This document shows, in pieces, positions 1 to 9,196 of a DNA stretch of 64,000 bases. This stretch comes from Hellea sp. (GTDB taxonomy: Bacteria; Pseudomonadota; Alphaproteobacteria; Caulobacterales; Maricaulaceae): positions 140,205-204,204 of the forward strand of contig JABDKG010000040.1 of assembly GCA_013002305.1 (NCBI GenBank), written 5' to 3'. Within the stretch, counting starts at the first letter, position 1; each line of letters begins with the position of its first letter. A model generated the notes under the pieces. The model searched no databases and was not told the origin of the DNA. It saw only the letters and a program-made list of their open reading frames with translations. A program made the translations under genes and the position numbers.

Positions 1-46
1 GCCGGCTCTGATTAAATTTGCAGCATCTATAATCTTAGGATCAAAA

Positions 47-1558
47 TTAGCGGCGCATCATCCCGCCGAGAATTCCGCGCAGAATACGGCCTCCTGTGAC
101 GCCGCCGATTTTCTTGCCAAATTCATAGGCAATTTGGCGCGCGCCAGACTCCATGCCTTTACGGACCGAGCTTTTGCGCCGGCTAGTTGAGCGCCGCGTT
201 GTGGTTTTTTTGCGGGTCTTTTCGCGGACTTCTTTTTCAGCAGCTTTTTGCTGAGCCTTGCGGATTTCCTCGCGCTTTTTTTGGAGAATCTCATAGGCGC
301 TTTTGCGGTCAACCATTTCGTCATAAAGGCCTTTGACCGGGCTATCCCCCATGACCAATTCACGCTCTTTCTTATTTGCCGGACCAAGACGGGAAGCGGG
401 CGGACGAATGAGAGTCTGGCCGACGACCTGCGGGCGACCTTTTTCATCGAGCACAGAAACCAGAGCCTCACCAACGCCGAGCTCGGTGATAACATCAACG
501 GTTTTGAATGCTGGATTAGGCCGAAAGGCTGAGGCGCTGGCTTTGATGGCCTTTTGTTCTTTCGGCGTAAAGCCGCGCAACGCGTGCTGAATCCTATTAC
601 CGATCTGGCCTAGAACGTCGTCGGGAATGTCGGCAGGATTCTGGGTAACAAACCAAACCGAAACACCCTTGGAGCGGATCAAGCGGGCAACCTGGGTAAT
701 TTTGTCAACCAGCGCTTTGGGCGATTCGTCAAATACTAAATGAGCTTCATCAAAGAAAAATGCCATGATCGGTTTATCCGGATCGCCAACTTCCGGGAGC
801 TCTTCAAATAGCTCGCTCATCAGCCATAGCAAAAAGGTGGAGTAGAGCTTTGGCGTATTAATCAGTTTATCGGCAGCGAGAATATTGACAAAGCCCATTC
901 CGTCTTCGGTCTTGCGCATCAGATCGGAGAGTTTAACCGCAGGTTCGCCGAAAAACTCATCCGCGCCTTCTCGGTCGAGCACGAGTAAGGAGCGTATAAT
1001 TGCGGCAACAGATTGAGAGGTAATATTGCCATATTCCATCATCAAGACATCGCGGTTTTCAGCGATGAAGTTTAGCGTCGCCTTGAGGTCCTTAAGGTCA
1101 ATCAGCGGCCAGTCATTATCTTCAGCGACATCGAAGGCGATATTCATGATCCCTTCTTGCGTGTCGGTCAGATCCATGAGGCGTGAGAGGAGCATAGGGC
1201 CCATCTCTGTGATTGTCGTTCGGATCGGATGCCCTTTTTCGCCGTGCAAATCCCAAAATACGGTTGGCAAGGCCATATATTCATAATTTTTAAGATCGAT
1301 TTTCTCGGCCCGCGATATGAGTTTGTCGTGAAGCTTATGGTCCGCTGAACCAGATTGCGAAATGCCGGAAAGATCGCCTTTCACATCAGCTGCGAAGACA
1401 GGCACCCCGGCTTTGGCAAAGCCTTCGGAAAGAATTTGCAGCGTGACAGTTTTACCGGTCCCGGTGGCTCCCGCGACCATGCCGTGACGATTAGCTTTCT
1501 CAAGCCGCAATTGCTGGGCTTTGCCGTCCGTATCTTTACCAATAAAGATTGTGCTCAT
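47..1558 (-). CDS. HerA-like DUF853 family ATPase (YjgR type)
   Basis: A 503-residue P-loop ATPase of the HerA/FtsK-like DUF853 family. The Walker A motif GATGTGKT lies at about residues 30-37, and a Walker B-like segment FFFDEAHLVFDE is near residue 268. The C-terminal 90 residues are strongly Lys/Arg/Ser-rich (KTRKKTTTRRSTSRRKSS), followed by a short Gly-rich tail typical of the family. The family is thought to be cytoplasmic DNA- or nucleic-acid-associated motor ATPases, but the cellular role is not settled. The start ATG at 1558 has a GAGGG Shine-Dalgarno. That SD lies inside a dyad (CGAAATC ... GATTTCG, 1559-1580) that could fold over it. The gene is divergent from the permease downstream on the plus strand and stands alone. 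Confidence 0.9.
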   Translation of the reverse strand: MSTIFIGKDTDGKAQQLRLEKANRHGMVAGATGTGKTVTLQILSEGFAKAGVPVFAADVKGDLSGISQSGSADHKLHDKLISRAEKIDLKNYEYMALPTVFWDLHGEKGHPIRTTITEMGPMLLSRLMDLTDTQEGIMNIAFDVAEDNDWPLIDLKDLKATLNFIAENRDVLMMEYGNITSQSVAAIIRSLLVLDREGADEFFGEPAVKLSDLMRKTEDGMGFVNILAADKLINTPKLYSTFLLWLMSELFEELPEVGDPDKPIMAFFFDEAHLVFDESPKALVDKITQVARLIRSKGVSVWFVTQNPADIPDDVLGQIGNRIQHALRGFTPKEQKAIKASASAFRPNPAFKTVDVITELGVGEALVSVLDEKGRPQVVGQTLIRPPASRLGPANKKERELVMGDSPVKGLYDEMVDRKSAYEILQKKREEIRKAQQKAAEKEVREKTRKKTTTRRSTSRRKSSVRKGMESGARQIAYEFGKKIGGVTGGRILRGILGGMMRR

Positions 1559-1648
1559 CGAAATCCCTCTATAGATTTCGAAAAGTGATAATTAGTGCCA
1601 AGTGATTTGGCAATAAGCTGAAGGCAATATGCCAAGTTGAGGGAAAAG

Positions 1649-2755
1649 ATGCAAAACGATCGAACCATCCGGGCTTGCCTGTTATTTATATGCTTCGTTT
1701 TGGCGGTTTACAGCCTCTATGTCACCCAGCATCTTTTAGCGCCGTTCGCTATGGCCATATTCATCTGGATTGTCATTGATACATTTGCCCGCTGGATTGA
1801 CGGCCTAACCTCCAAAATTCCCTATTGGGCGGCTTTGACCATGGCTTTGACGATAGTGTTTTTAGGGCTGACAGGCGTGGTGTTAATCATCACGGATACG
1901 GCAGTAACCATTGCCAATGATAGTGAGGGCTATGCCAAAAAAATCACCAGAATATTTAACGGGGCAGGCAATTTCTTTAGCAAATTTGAATGGGTTCGCG
2001 AAAATGTCGACATGACGTCTGAAGGTCTTAATGAACGTTTCGGGATCGCGGCGAAAGTCCAAAGCGGTATACTTGGCTTTACCAGCGCCATTATCAGCAT
2101 CTTGCAAAATTTTGTCTTGATCGCAGTGTATGTCGCTTTTCTATTTGCGGCGCAGGCCGGCTTTACCAAGAAAGTGGATGATCTTTTTCCGGACCCAAAT
2201 AAGAAATCCAGCGCCGTTAAGATCATGACGCGGATCCGGACCTCGGTTGAAAAATATGTCGGCGTTCAAACCGTTGTCAGCCTCGTGCAAACCGTGCTGA
2301 GCTATTTTGTCATGGCCGGGCTCGGACTAGAAAATGCGTTGTTCTGGGCCATGGTGATTTTCATCATGAATTATATTCCGATCATTGGCGGGATCGTTGC
2401 CGTCGCTATGCCGGTCCTGTTCGGCGTGGTAGAGTTTGACAATATGACCTCAGTGGCGCTGCTGGCTGGCGGCCTATTTTTGGTCCAGTTCATTATCAAC
2501 TCCACACTTCAACCCAAAATGATGGGCGACAGTATGAATTTGTCATCACTGGTAGTCCTATTGTCCTTGGCGATGTGGGCAGCTCTTTGGGGCGGAGTCG
2601 GCGCGTTTCTCGGTGCGCCGCTCACCGTTATGTTGATGATCATACTGGCGCAGTTCGAGACCACCCGCTGGATCGCGATCTTGCTCTCAGCCGATGGCCA
2701 TCCCGAGCTTGACGAAATTGAGAAAAAAGTGATTCAAGCCACGCCGGGCATGTGA
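1649..2755 (+). CDS. AI-2E family transporter / permease (PerM type)
   Basis: A 368-residue polytopic membrane protein of the AI-2E transporter superfamily (PF01594). Hydrophobic segments are visible near residues 8-70, 140-170, 205-230, 235-265, 270-295 and 305-345. The family signatures include MNYIPIIGGIVAVAMPVLFG and, near the C-terminus, WGGVGAFLGAPLTVMLMIIL. Members were named for autoinducer-2 export, but most are uncharacterised and some act as Na+/H+ antiporters, so the substrate is unknown here. An in-frame TTG at 1637 would extend it by four residues. I chose ATG 1649 because GAGGG sits five bases upstream of it. Confidence 0.88.
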   Translation: MQNDRTIRACLLFICFVLAVYSLYVTQHLLAPFAMAIFIWIVIDTFARWIDGLTSKIPYWAALTMALTIVFLGLTGVVLIITDTAVTIANDSEGYAKKITRIFNGAGNFFSKFEWVRENVDMTSEGLNERFGIAAKVQSGILGFTSAIISILQNFVLIAVYVAFLFAAQAGFTKKVDDLFPDPNKKSSAVKIMTRIRTSVEKYVGVQTVVSLVQTVLSYFVMAGLGLENALFWAMVIFIMNYIPIIGGIVAVAMPVLFGVVEFDNMTSVALLAGGLFLVQFIINSTLQPKMMGDSMNLSSLVVLLSLAMWAALWGGVGAFLGAPLTVMLMIILAQFETTRWIAILLSADGHPELDEIEKKVIQATPGM

Positions 2756-2770
2756 GCATTGGGTTGGCGC

Positions 2771-4900
2771 CTAAGCAGCAACGTCGAATTCTGCGAGTTG
2801 AGCAATTTCGCTTAGACCGCCTATTGGTGATAATACGCGGCAGAGCAATCTATATCGGCCCTCTGGGAGCGAAGTATAAGTGATTGTATTGAGCGCTTCA
2901 AATGACGACCAATTGTCATCAAAACCGACTAGCTGATATTGCATTTGACAGTCGCTTTCATCCAAGTACCAACGGAACTGCAAATCAATTTCGACGCGCC
3001 ATTTCCCTGTTTTTACGGTGAAAAAATTTTTCTTGAGCTTAACTTGGGTATTTTGCCATTTTATTTTGCTTAGCAAAGGCGCCGGCGGCGACTTTACACT
3101 CTCAAGCTTGTCTATATCGATAAATTTTAAACCAGAAGATAGGCCACATGCAATATATTTGCCGTGGGCTTGAATGGAACGACTGGTGGTGAATTCCCAT
3201 TGATCCTTACCTGACCCATCGGCCAAACGGTGCAGCATGGAACCAGCATTTGTGTCATAGACGACCAATCCATTTGATGTCCCCGCATATAGACGACCAT
3301 TTCCTGGGCAGTGAAGTGACCAGGCTGCGACCGGTTCCGGCGTTTTGATGAGAAAATTTTGGTGAGAATGAATTGGCTCTATTTGTTCGATCATATCATC
3401 ATGAGCGATGTACATCTCGAACGATTTAGAGTGCGCCAATGCATAGACGTTACTCGTTGGCGTAAGGTGCCCAGCAGATATTTTTTCAACTATATCGCCT
3501 TTTAAACGCCATAACCCGTTGCCCAAGGTCGCTATCCACAGATCATTGTGAGGCCCAATATGTAAAGAGTAGACATATCCTAGACTTGCGCCTGAATTAT
3601 CTAAGACTTCTTGGGTTCCGGCTCCGTCAATCCTTCCTAGGCCACGCAACGTGCCAACATAAAGATAGCCTTTGAAATTGACAACACACCGGCCGGGCCC
3701 CGCTAGGGCCGATTCATGAGTTAAATAGGGTTGTTCATCCATTGAATTTGTAAATGAATGTAGACCATTTTCGGTTGCTGCCCATATTCTACCGTTTGCA
3801 TCCATCACGGCATCCCAAACTTTGATGCCTCTTAAAGCCTTCTGATTCTTTTGAAAAAGGACCCCTCTACTTCCGCATAGAATAGATCCTCTGGCTGATG
3901 GTGATATAGACAATATACCCCCGATATCAATTTGTTCTTGGCTTTTGTAGATATGGCGCAATCCACTGATGCGGGCAATGCCGTCTTCGTCTGTCGCTAC
4001 CCACACATTCCTAAATTCATCGACCCTTAAATCACGAATGTTTGTCTTCGGAATAAGCTGATCAATATAGGTCATAGTACTGCCATGAATGGAAATACGC
4101 CGAAGACTGTCACCTTCACCTGACCATATTAAATTGTCTGCATACAATAGGCTTGATACAGGTGCGAAAGATTGAATCACGATAGCTTGTCGGTCGTCTT
4201 TAAAGTATAAGACAATTCCGGAGTTGCCGCCGATTAGAATTCCGTCTTCGGGGCCCTGCGCGAAACAGGACGGAGCGCCAATGGCATTCTGGATATTTGC
4301 TGGGATTGAATGCCATTTGCCTTGTTGAAAATAAGCTGCGCCCGTGTCAGGTCCAGCGATCCATAGGGCGTGTTCTTCATCGCGAAATGTTCTTGTTATT
4401 TGCGCGTGAGGTTTTGTGCAAACATTTAGAGATTTAAACTTTCCAGTTTTCTTTACAGAAAAGACGCCCGTTGGGGTGCCTAATATCGCTAAATTGTCGG
4501 ACATTATCGTAATAGAATCGATTGTCCCTTTGAACCTTGATTTTCTTAATATGGGCTCGTGAGAATTTAGTTCTAAAATATCTAATCCAAAATCTGTCCC
4601 AACCCAGAGATTGTTTTTATGATCAATTGCCAGACTGCGAATTCCGTGAGAGCTTAGCCCGTCTTTTGGCCCAAATGTCTCAAAGGTAACTCCATTGTAA
4701 CAGACCAACCCTGTAGGAGTTGCCGCCCATATGCGCCCGTCCATAGAGATTTCCAATGCGTGCACTTGAGTGCTTGGAAGGTTGTTTTCACGATTAAACC
4801 ACCGCGTCGGTAGATCGGTTTTCTTCAAGTCCTTCGGTAAAGGATGTTTTTGATTCTCTGAATCAAAAAAAGGCGACGGTGAAGCATATTGTTGTTGCAT
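2771..4900 (-). CDS. Orphan beta-propeller protein with Y_Y_Y-like C-terminal domain
   Basis: About 709 residues resembling the periplasmic sensor half of hybrid two-component systems. There are many two-component-regulator-propeller repeats (motifs such as ISMDGRIWAATPTGLVCYNG, KNNLWVGTDFGLDIL, NDLWIATLGNGLWRL), followed by a Y_Y_Y-type domain over the last ~90 residues (YQLVGFDDNWSSFE, TYTSLPEGRYRLLCRVL). What is missing is unusual: no signal peptide, no transmembrane segment and no kinase, GGDEF or helix-turn-helix output domain. The open frame extends to TTG 4921, but ATG 4900 has a better-placed GGAAAG. The flanking genes encode transporters and give no functional hint. Its base composition looks more AT-rich than its neighbours, which would fit acquisition. 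Function unknown; it could be a cytoplasmic scaffold or a decayed sensor. Confidence 0.75.
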   Translation of the reverse strand: MQQQYASPSPFFDSENQKHPLPKDLKKTDLPTRWFNRENNLPSTQVHALEISMDGRIWAATPTGLVCYNGVTFETFGPKDGLSSHGIRSLAIDHKNNLWVGTDFGLDILELNSHEPILRKSRFKGTIDSITIMSDNLAILGTPTGVFSVKKTGKFKSLNVCTKPHAQITRTFRDEEHALWIAGPDTGAAYFQQGKWHSIPANIQNAIGAPSCFAQGPEDGILIGGNSGIVLYFKDDRQAIVIQSFAPVSSLLYADNLIWSGEGDSLRRISIHGSTMTYIDQLIPKTNIRDLRVDEFRNVWVATDEDGIARISGLRHIYKSQEQIDIGGILSISPSARGSILCGSRGVLFQKNQKALRGIKVWDAVMDANGRIWAATENGLHSFTNSMDEQPYLTHESALAGPGRCVVNFKGYLYVGTLRGLGRIDGAGTQEVLDNSGASLGYVYSLHIGPHNDLWIATLGNGLWRLKGDIVEKISAGHLTPTSNVYALAHSKSFEMYIAHDDMIEQIEPIHSHQNFLIKTPEPVAAWSLHCPGNGRLYAGTSNGLVVYDTNAGSMLHRLADGSGKDQWEFTTSRSIQAHGKYIACGLSSGLKFIDIDKLESVKSPPAPLLSKIKWQNTQVKLKKNFFTVKTGKWRVEIDLQFRWYLDESDCQMQYQLVGFDDNWSSFEALNTITYTSLPEGRYRLLCRVLSPIGGLSEIAQLAEFDVAA

Positions 4901-4969
4901 GTGCCGTTCTTTCCAAACCAAGCATTTAGTTTAGGATGGAATGATTAACTTTCACTTTAATGCCTCACA

Positions 4970-6436
4970 TTAAATCCCAGCAAAGCCTAAAATTAGGTAA
5001 AGTACAAATGTGATCACGCCGCCGATTAGCGCGTAAGGTAACTGTGTCCGGATGTGGTCAATATGGTCACTGGCGCTGGCCATGGATGAAATTATCGATG
5101 TATCCGATGTTGGCGAGCAATGATCGCCGAAGATTCCGCCACCCAGAACTGCGGCGATGGCAAGGCTGACATTTGTGTCCATCGTTTGCGCAAGCGGAAC
5201 CGCAATAGCCAGCATGATCGCAAATGTACCCCAGCTTGTGCCTGTACTAAAAGCGATGAAACAGGTGATGACAAATATCAGCGCTGGAACGAGCGCCGGG
5301 GAAATATATTTTGACGCTTGTTCGGCGACATAATCGCCCGTGCCAAGGTCATTGCAAATATTACCAATCGCAAAAGCAAGAACCATAAGGATAGCAAGCG
5401 GAAGAAGCGCGCCCATGCCCTTCATGAAAGTATCAAAGCTCTCTCTTATTCTTAGAGTGCCTGTCAATTTATACATCAGTGCGGCGATAATGCAGGCAAA
5501 GCTGCTGGCATAGAGAATAGAGGAGCCACCAGAACCTTCACGGAGCGCCAGAAAAACATCGCCCTTGCCGGCTTCCCAACCGGTCATGATCAAGAAAGTT
5601 GGAACCAAAGCAACCAGCGATAGGATCGGAATGATCATATTGCGGGCTTTTGGAATGGCGCCTTTTTTGATCGGCATTTCAAGCGCCTCATCACCAACCA
5701 TGGGCTGAGCGCCGTCACGGATGAGTTTGCCGGTTTCGGCGGCGCGGACTTCTGCGGATTTCATCTCGCCAATATCGCGTCCGGATAGGATCACATAGAG
5801 CATGATGATGATTACCAGCATGGGATAAAAGTTGAAGATCAACGCTTTGAAAAGATCATTAAATCCGCCGGTCAGTCCAAGCGTCGCCAGATGACCAATA
5901 ATAAAAGCGCCCCAAGCATTGAACGGAAACAAAATGCAAGAGGGGGCTGATGTGCTGTCGGCTATATAGGCCAGTTTTTCGCGCGGAATCTTAAGTCGAT
6001 CAAAAACAGGCCTATAAAGCGTGCCAACCGTCAGTATCGAAATATTGCTCTCAATAAATAAGAAGGTCCCGGTTAAGAGCGCCAAAATTTCAACCTTTTT
6101 GCGCTGGCCGCGCGTGGTGGCTTTGGCAGATTCTTTATCAAGATATTTTAAAATACGCCGGACAAAGCCGTCGACTCCGCCGGAGCGCTGGGTCAGGGCA
6201 ATCAGCCCGCCAATTACGAGGGTGAAAATGACGATTTTTGTATTATAATTACTGGAAAACACATTGGCTAGACCCTCAAGTGTGTCGAGCGTTCCATAGA
6301 ACGGATTCCAATCTGCCAAGATAGTGAAGCCAAGCCAGATACCGGCCAGAAGGGAAAGAAAAACCTGCCGTGTATAGAGCGCTAGAGCGATCGCCATGAC
6401 AGGCGGCAAAACCGAAAGAAGACCAACAGATTCCAT
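4970..6436 (-). CDS. NhaC-family Na+/H+ antiporter
   Basis: A 488-residue inner-membrane protein of the NhaC/ArcD-like ion transporter superfamily. Diagnostic segments are the N-terminal LSVLPPVMAIALALYTRQVF, the GTSWGTFAIMLAIAVPLAQT region and the highly conserved FGDHCSPTSDTSIISSMAS near residue 440. About eleven hydrophobic segments are visible, interrupted by a hydrophilic loop near residues 225-265. The likely role is sodium/proton exchange, fitting a marine organism, although family members also exchange malate/lactate or amino acids. The MATE gene lies just upstream, separated by about 30 bases on the same strand, so the two may share a transcript. Confidence 0.85.
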   Translation of the reverse strand: MESVGLLSVLPPVMAIALALYTRQVFLSLLAGIWLGFTILADWNPFYGTLDTLEGLANVFSSNYNTKIVIFTLVIGGLIALTQRSGGVDGFVRRILKYLDKESAKATTRGQRKKVEILALLTGTFLFIESNISILTVGTLYRPVFDRLKIPREKLAYIADSTSAPSCILFPFNAWGAFIIGHLATLGLTGGFNDLFKALIFNFYPMLVIIIMLYVILSGRDIGEMKSAEVRAAETGKLIRDGAQPMVGDEALEMPIKKGAIPKARNMIIPILSLVALVPTFLIMTGWEAGKGDVFLALREGSGGSSILYASSFACIIAALMYKLTGTLRIRESFDTFMKGMGALLPLAILMVLAFAIGNICNDLGTGDYVAEQASKYISPALVPALIFVITCFIAFSTGTSWGTFAIMLAIAVPLAQTMDTNVSLAIAAVLGGGIFGDHCSPTSDTSIISSMASASDHIDHIRTQLPYALIGGVITFVLYLILGFAGI

Positions 6437-6468
6437 AAATCTGCTCTAGCCGAGTTTTCCGAGTCTGG

Positions 6469-7773
6469 CTAGGCGGGCCTGACCTTCGGATAGTAAAAAT
6501 AAAGCGTGGCCGCGCGCGCAAGATAATAAGCCCAAAATGCATACCAAATTCGCGTGGGACCGAGGCTTTCGGGCAGGGTAAAGTGTATAGCGAGATAGAT
6601 AGCCAGCGCAGCAAGACCGGCATTACGCATTTCCTTGGTCTTGGTGATACCGATGAAAATGCCGTCCATCTGATAGGCCCCTGCGCCGAGCAGCGGAACC
6701 ATCGCGCAAAAGGGAAGATATTTCTTAGCCATGTCCCGAATGTCAGTTTCCGTCGTTAAGAGATCGATCGCCCAAGGACCAAGAAAATATATTGCTAGCG
6801 AACAGATCAGGCCAAACAGATAGGCAAATTCCGTCGTGAGTCGAACTGCCCTGTCAAATTCCGGCCGTGACCTGGCACCAAAGGCTGCGCCAACCCTCGC
6901 TTCGGCCGTATTGGCGAATCCGTCAAGTATGAAGGCTGATAGGGTAATCAGTTGAAGATGAATATGAAATCCAGAGAGAAAGAGGTCACCCTGCGCGGCG
7001 GCAGCGCTTGAGAAAAATGTAAAACCGAGGGTCAGCGCCGCCGTGCGGATAAAGATATTTGTATTGGCCTCGCCCAAAGTTGTGAGGGCGGCGACATTTA
7101 ATATATTTCCGCGTCGCAACAATTGTTTGCGAATGCCGCCGCGTTTTTTGATAATTCGCACCGCCAGTACAAGACCCGTAAACAGGCCTATCCATTCGGC
7201 GACGGCGGTTGCAATGCCAACGCCTGTCAGGCCCCAGCCAAATTCAGCGACAAACAAAAAGGAAAGGACAATATTTAATCCGTTAAAAATTATCTGCATG
7301 ACGAGCGCGTTACCGGCGCGGCCGAGACCGATGAACCAGCCCATTATAGCAATCAGCCCGAGATAGGCCGGGAGCCCCCAAAGCCTTGCCTGAATATAGA
7401 TCGCGCCAGCCGATTCGGTTTCCGGTGTGCCTTGGTAGAAATAATATCCGGCCGGGATGAGCAAAAATTGCAGTAAAAATATAGTCAGGCCTAAAATAAT
7501 GCCGAGCGGAACGGCCCGGTAAAGGTGGGACTGAACCGCCGCCTCGTCCTTTGCGCCCTCGGCTTGCGCTGAAAGGCCGGCGGTTGTCATGCGTAGAAAT
7601 CCGAAACCCCAATATATGATTGCGTAAATGGCAGCGCCGGCGCTCATACCGGCGAGCGCAACGGGCTCAAACCGGCCAATGACAAAAGTATCGACAATTG
7701 CAGCCAGCCCAATGGCGGCATTGGCCAGAATGATCGGCCAACTTTGTGAGAAAACTTGCGCCCGGTTTAAAAT
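6469..7773 (-). CDS. MATE family efflux transporter with apparent ATT start
   Basis: A MATE/DinF-type multidrug or metabolite efflux protein. The first ATG in frame (7647) gives 392 residues, but that start would remove the first transmembrane helix. Reading upstream in the same frame to the stop at 7786-7788 gives a clear MATE N-terminus (QSWPIILANAAIGLAAIVDT, then FVIGRFEPVALAG). No ATG, GTG or TTG exists between that stop and 7647. ATT at 7773 follows AAAGG by nine bases and gives 434 residues, the normal MATE length. CTG codons further in are alternatives. The thioesterase stop codon (7779-7781) lies just upstream, so translational coupling is possible. Twelve or so hydrophobic segments are visible. 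The family and frame are firm; the exact start is inference. Confidence 0.8.
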   Translation of the reverse strand: MLNRAQVFSQSWPIILANAAIGLAAIVDTFVIGRFEPVALAGMSAGAAIYAIIYWGFGFLRMTTAGLSAQAEGAKDEAAVQSHLYRAVPLGIILGLTIFLLQFLLIPAGYYFYQGTPETESAGAIYIQARLWGLPAYLGLIAIMGWFIGLGRAGNALVMQIIFNGLNIVLSFLFVAEFGWGLTGVGIATAVAEWIGLFTGLVLAVRIIKKRGGIRKQLLRRGNILNVAALTTLGEANTNIFIRTAALTLGFTFFSSAAAAQGDLFLSGFHIHLQLITLSAFILDGFANTAEARVGAAFGARSRPEFDRAVRLTTEFAYLFGLICSLAIYFLGPWAIDLLTTETDIRDMAKKYLPFCAMVPLLGAGAYQMDGIFIGITKTKEMRNAGLAALAIYLAIHFTLPESLGPTRIWYAFWAYYLARAATLYFYYPKVRPA

Positions 7774-7778
7774 CGGAT

Positions 7779-8192
7779 CTAGCCTTTATAATCAGCAGTC
7801 AGGAAATTGCCCATCAAAACAGCGACCGGATTATCCATATCATCCTGCCAGGCTTCGACCCGAACATTGGCGATCCGCGAGCCTTGCCGAACAATATTAG
7901 TGCGCGCAAAACAGTCTTGAGGTTTGCCGCGGCGCAAATAGCCAATATTGAGGCCGATAGGTTTTGGGACCTTAGTATAGTCGCCGCTAAACATCAGGCC
8001 CGCAATCGCCGACACTTCTAAAAATCCGCCGATCGCCCCGCCGTGCAATGCTGGCAAAAACGGATTGCCGATATTCTTCTCTTGATAGCGCATGACCATG
8101 GTCAGCTCTTCATCCATCAATATCGGTTCGACATTGATAAAAGACGCGTAGGGCAGTTTGCCCAAAACTCTGACAATTTCCGCGCCGGTCAT
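7779..8192 (-). CDS. PaaI-family hotdog thioesterase
   Basis: A 137-residue single-hotdog protein of the PaaI/acyl-CoA thioesterase family. The family region LPALHGGAIGGFLEVSAIAGL corresponds to the conserved HGG(A) helix-capping motif, here near residue 50. Such enzymes hydrolyse acyl- or aryl-CoA thioesters in the cytoplasm. It overlaps the next upstream thioesterase by four bases (ATGA), so the two are translationally coupled and may form a heteromer or act on related substrates. The substrate cannot be read from sequence. Confidence 0.85.
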   Translation of the reverse strand: MTGAEIVRVLGKLPYASFINVEPILMDEELTMVMRYQEKNIGNPFLPALHGGAIGGFLEVSAIAGLMFSGDYTKVPKPIGLNIGYLRRGKPQDCFARTNIVRQGSRIANVRVEAWQDDMDNPVAVLMGNFLTADYKG

Positions 8193-8653
8193 GGCTTGCC
8201 TCCGGCATGCGAGATCATAAATGTGGCCTGCGACGTGGCGACCGGATCATTATCGTCGCCGTCATGGGCGATTGCGCGCACAAAGGCGATGTGATGAGTG
8301 GTTTTATAACAATGGGCTGTGGCGATAACCGTCTCGCCCGGTTTGGCAGGACGCATGTAATCGATCGATAAATCGAGGGTCGCGACGCCGGTCATGGCCA
8401 GAATATTTTCCTCGGTAACAATTGCCGCAACTGCCGCAAGGCCGCTAACTTGATCCAGCACCGTCGTGATAGCGCCGCCGTGAATAACCCGCGTTGCCGG
8501 GTCGCCAATAATCTTGGCACTATACGGAAGAGCCATGGTCGCTTTCCCGCGATCAACCGAAACAAATTTTATTCCAAGCGCTTTTCCGTGCGGAACGCCT
8601 TCCACAAAAGCCGGGGCCATAGCCCACATTTTCTCCATGACACTGTCACTCAT
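8189..8653 (-). CDS. PaaI-family hotdog thioesterase
   Basis: A 154-residue single-hotdog thioesterase, paralogous in architecture to the gene it overlaps downstream. The conserved motif is TRVIHGGAITTVLDQVSGLA (HGG near residue 58), preceded by GKATMALPYS. It starts at ATG 8653 and is the first gene of a thioesterase pair that continues into the MATE pump, so a three-gene transcript is likely. The expected role is cytoplasmic acyl-CoA hydrolysis. The nearby beta-oxidation cluster makes a link to acyl-CoA pool control plausible but unproven. Confidence 0.85.
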   Translation of the reverse strand: MSDSVMEKMWAMAPAFVEGVPHGKALGIKFVSVDRGKATMALPYSAKIIGDPATRVIHGGAITTVLDQVSGLAAVAAIVTEENILAMTGVATLDLSIDYMRPAKPGETVIATAHCYKTTHHIAFVRAIAHDGDDNDPVATSQATFMISHAGGKP

Positions 8654-8694
8654 GGCGCTTTTGCTGACATGGTTTCATCAGCCTTGCAAGCAGG

Positions 8695-9171
8695 CTAGAG
8701 CGATTTTTTCATGTAAAGCGAACATCCCATGGGATTGTCGTAATAGCGGTCAATATCAGTGAAACCGAGCTGACGATAAATTTTAACCGCGTGGCTAAGC
8801 GCCGGATCTGTGTCCAGATATATTTCGGAAAACTCACGGCGGCGCGCCTCATCCATGGCCGCGACTGTGAGGCGCTCCCCGAGCTTGTGCCCCCGTCCCG
8901 TCGCCCGGGCGTAAAGCCGTTTGAGCTCGGCAATATCCGGTTTGAACTTTTTGACGCCGCAAGCCGCGACCGGTTCGCCGCCGAGCTTGGCGAGCAAGAT
9001 AAATTCGTAAACATCGGGGAAGGATGCGAACTCTTTCTTCGTATCTTGAAAATCAAGCGGCTGGCAGAGAAAATCTTCGATAAATTCCAGATATTCAAGA
9101 AACAGCACTTTGACGGCCGCAATATCTTCAGGACTTTGGGCGAGATTTATGGAAATTGAGCCAGACGACAT
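8695..9171 (-). CDS. GNAT family N-acetyltransferase
   Basis: A 158-residue GNAT-fold acyltransferase. The acetyl-CoA binding motif A region reads AELKRLYARATGRGHKLGERL (R/Q-x-x-G-x-G/A equivalent GRGHKLG, residues ~88-98), and the C-terminal motif B region reads AVKIYRQLGFTDIDRY, a typical Tyr/Leu-Gly-Phe ending. GNAT enzymes transfer acetyl groups from acetyl-CoA to amines, peptides or small molecules; the acceptor is unknown. It lies between the PodJ-like gene and the thioesterases on the same strand. Confidence 0.85.
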   Translation of the reverse strand: MSSGSISINLAQSPEDIAAVKVLFLEYLEFIEDFLCQPLDFQDTKKEFASFPDVYEFILLAKLGGEPVAACGVKKFKPDIAELKRLYARATGRGHKLGERLTVAAMDEARRREFSEIYLDTDPALSHAVKIYRQLGFTDIDRYYDNPMGCSLYMKKSL

Positions 9172-9196
9172 AGCCGTCTTTTAACGGCAATTCTAC

